A program made the translations under genes and the position numbers. This document shows, one piece after another, positions 5,210 to 5,332 of a stretch of DNA of 5,332 nucleotides. Position 1 is the stretch's first letter. Every line of letters starts with the position of its first letter. The stretch comes from JBFJVZ01 sp041623895 (lineage in GTDB: Bacteria > Planctomycetota > Planctomycetia > Pirellulales > Pirellulaceae): positions 1 to 5,332 of the forward strand of contig JBFJVZ010000468.1 of NCBI GenBank assembly GCA_041623895.1, in the 5' to 3' direction. Below the pieces are notes generated by a model that saw only the letters and a list, made by a program, of their open reading frames with translations, was not told the DNA's origin and did not search any database.

Positions 5210-5332
5210 ATGTTTGAAAAGCTGCGAATCATCTTCTCGATTCCCGAACTGCGCAAGAAATGCTTGCTGACGCTTGGTTTGCTGGCCGTGTATCGGATCG
5301 GATTCCATATCCCGCTGCCGATGGTTGCCACC
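5210..5332 (+). CDS. secY: Preprotein translocase subunit SecY, N-terminal part (3' end outside window)
   Basis: SecY is the membrane channel of the Sec translocon, exporting unfolded proteins and inserting membrane proteins with SecE, SecG, SecA and the ribosome. Only 41 codons are visible. They begin MFEKLRIIFSIPELRKKCLL, the typical amphipathic N-terminus leading into transmembrane helix 1 (roughly residues 18-32, CLLTLGLLAVYRIGF), and continue HIPLPMVAT, the family's 'R.G..IP.PG' region. The ATG at 5210 fits the conserved start; its leader (gagtgacggaccatcgcATG) has no good Shine-Dalgarno sequence. The position after rplO is the standard spc order, but the 194-nt gap is long for this junction and may allow separate control. 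Confidence 0.96.
   Translation, partial: MFEKLRIIFSIPELRKKCLLTLGLLAVYRIGFHIPLPMVAT

Overview
The window is a stretch of the chromosomal S10/spc ribosomal-protein cluster of a bacterium, all on the + strand. It starts inside rpmC (L29) and ends 41 codons into secY. The order is rpmC', rpsQ, rplN, rplX, rplE, rpsN, rpsH, rplF, rplR, rpsE, rplO, secY'. Every reading frame is intact and there are no mobile genes, RNA genes or CRISPR arrays. Several traits suggest a planctomycete, probably of the Pirellulaceae (Rhodopirellula/Blastopirellula type): fairly loose gene spacing (24 to 194 nt), A/C-rich leaders almost without Shine-Dalgarno sequences, a long Ala/Glu-rich tail on S17, no rpmD, and strongly planctomycete-looking S5 and SecY N-termini. 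This placement is inferred from pattern, not from a search.

Layout. Bases 1-168 encode the C-terminal part of L29. Bases 196-2092 carry S17, L14, L24 and L5; 2144-2749 carry the zinc-type S14 and S8; 2803-3825 carry L6 and L18; 3861-4418 carry S5; 4515-5015 carry L15; and secY begins at 5210. The products are parts of both ribosomal subunits and the core of the protein-export channel, probably made from one long polycistronic transcript. No convincing internal promoter is seen. No gene-free stretch exceeds 300 bases; the longest is the 194-nt rplO-secY gap, which holds two notable inverted repeats.

This is mainly an ordinary housekeeping region and I see no undescribed multi-gene system. The points that merit a second look are small. 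(1) rpsE has no ATG, GTG, TTG or CTG start available where its conserved N-terminus requires one, and seems to start at ATT (or ATC) behind the only good Shine-Dalgarno sequence in the window. (2) rpmD (L30) is missing between rpsE and rplO. (3) The rplO-secY gap holds a 9-bp perfect inverted repeat with a competing hairpin, followed by a GGGGT/ACCCC palindrome plus TTTT that may be a dispersed repeat or a terminator. (4) S17 has a roughly 68-residue tail containing a perfect 15-bp triplicated unit.
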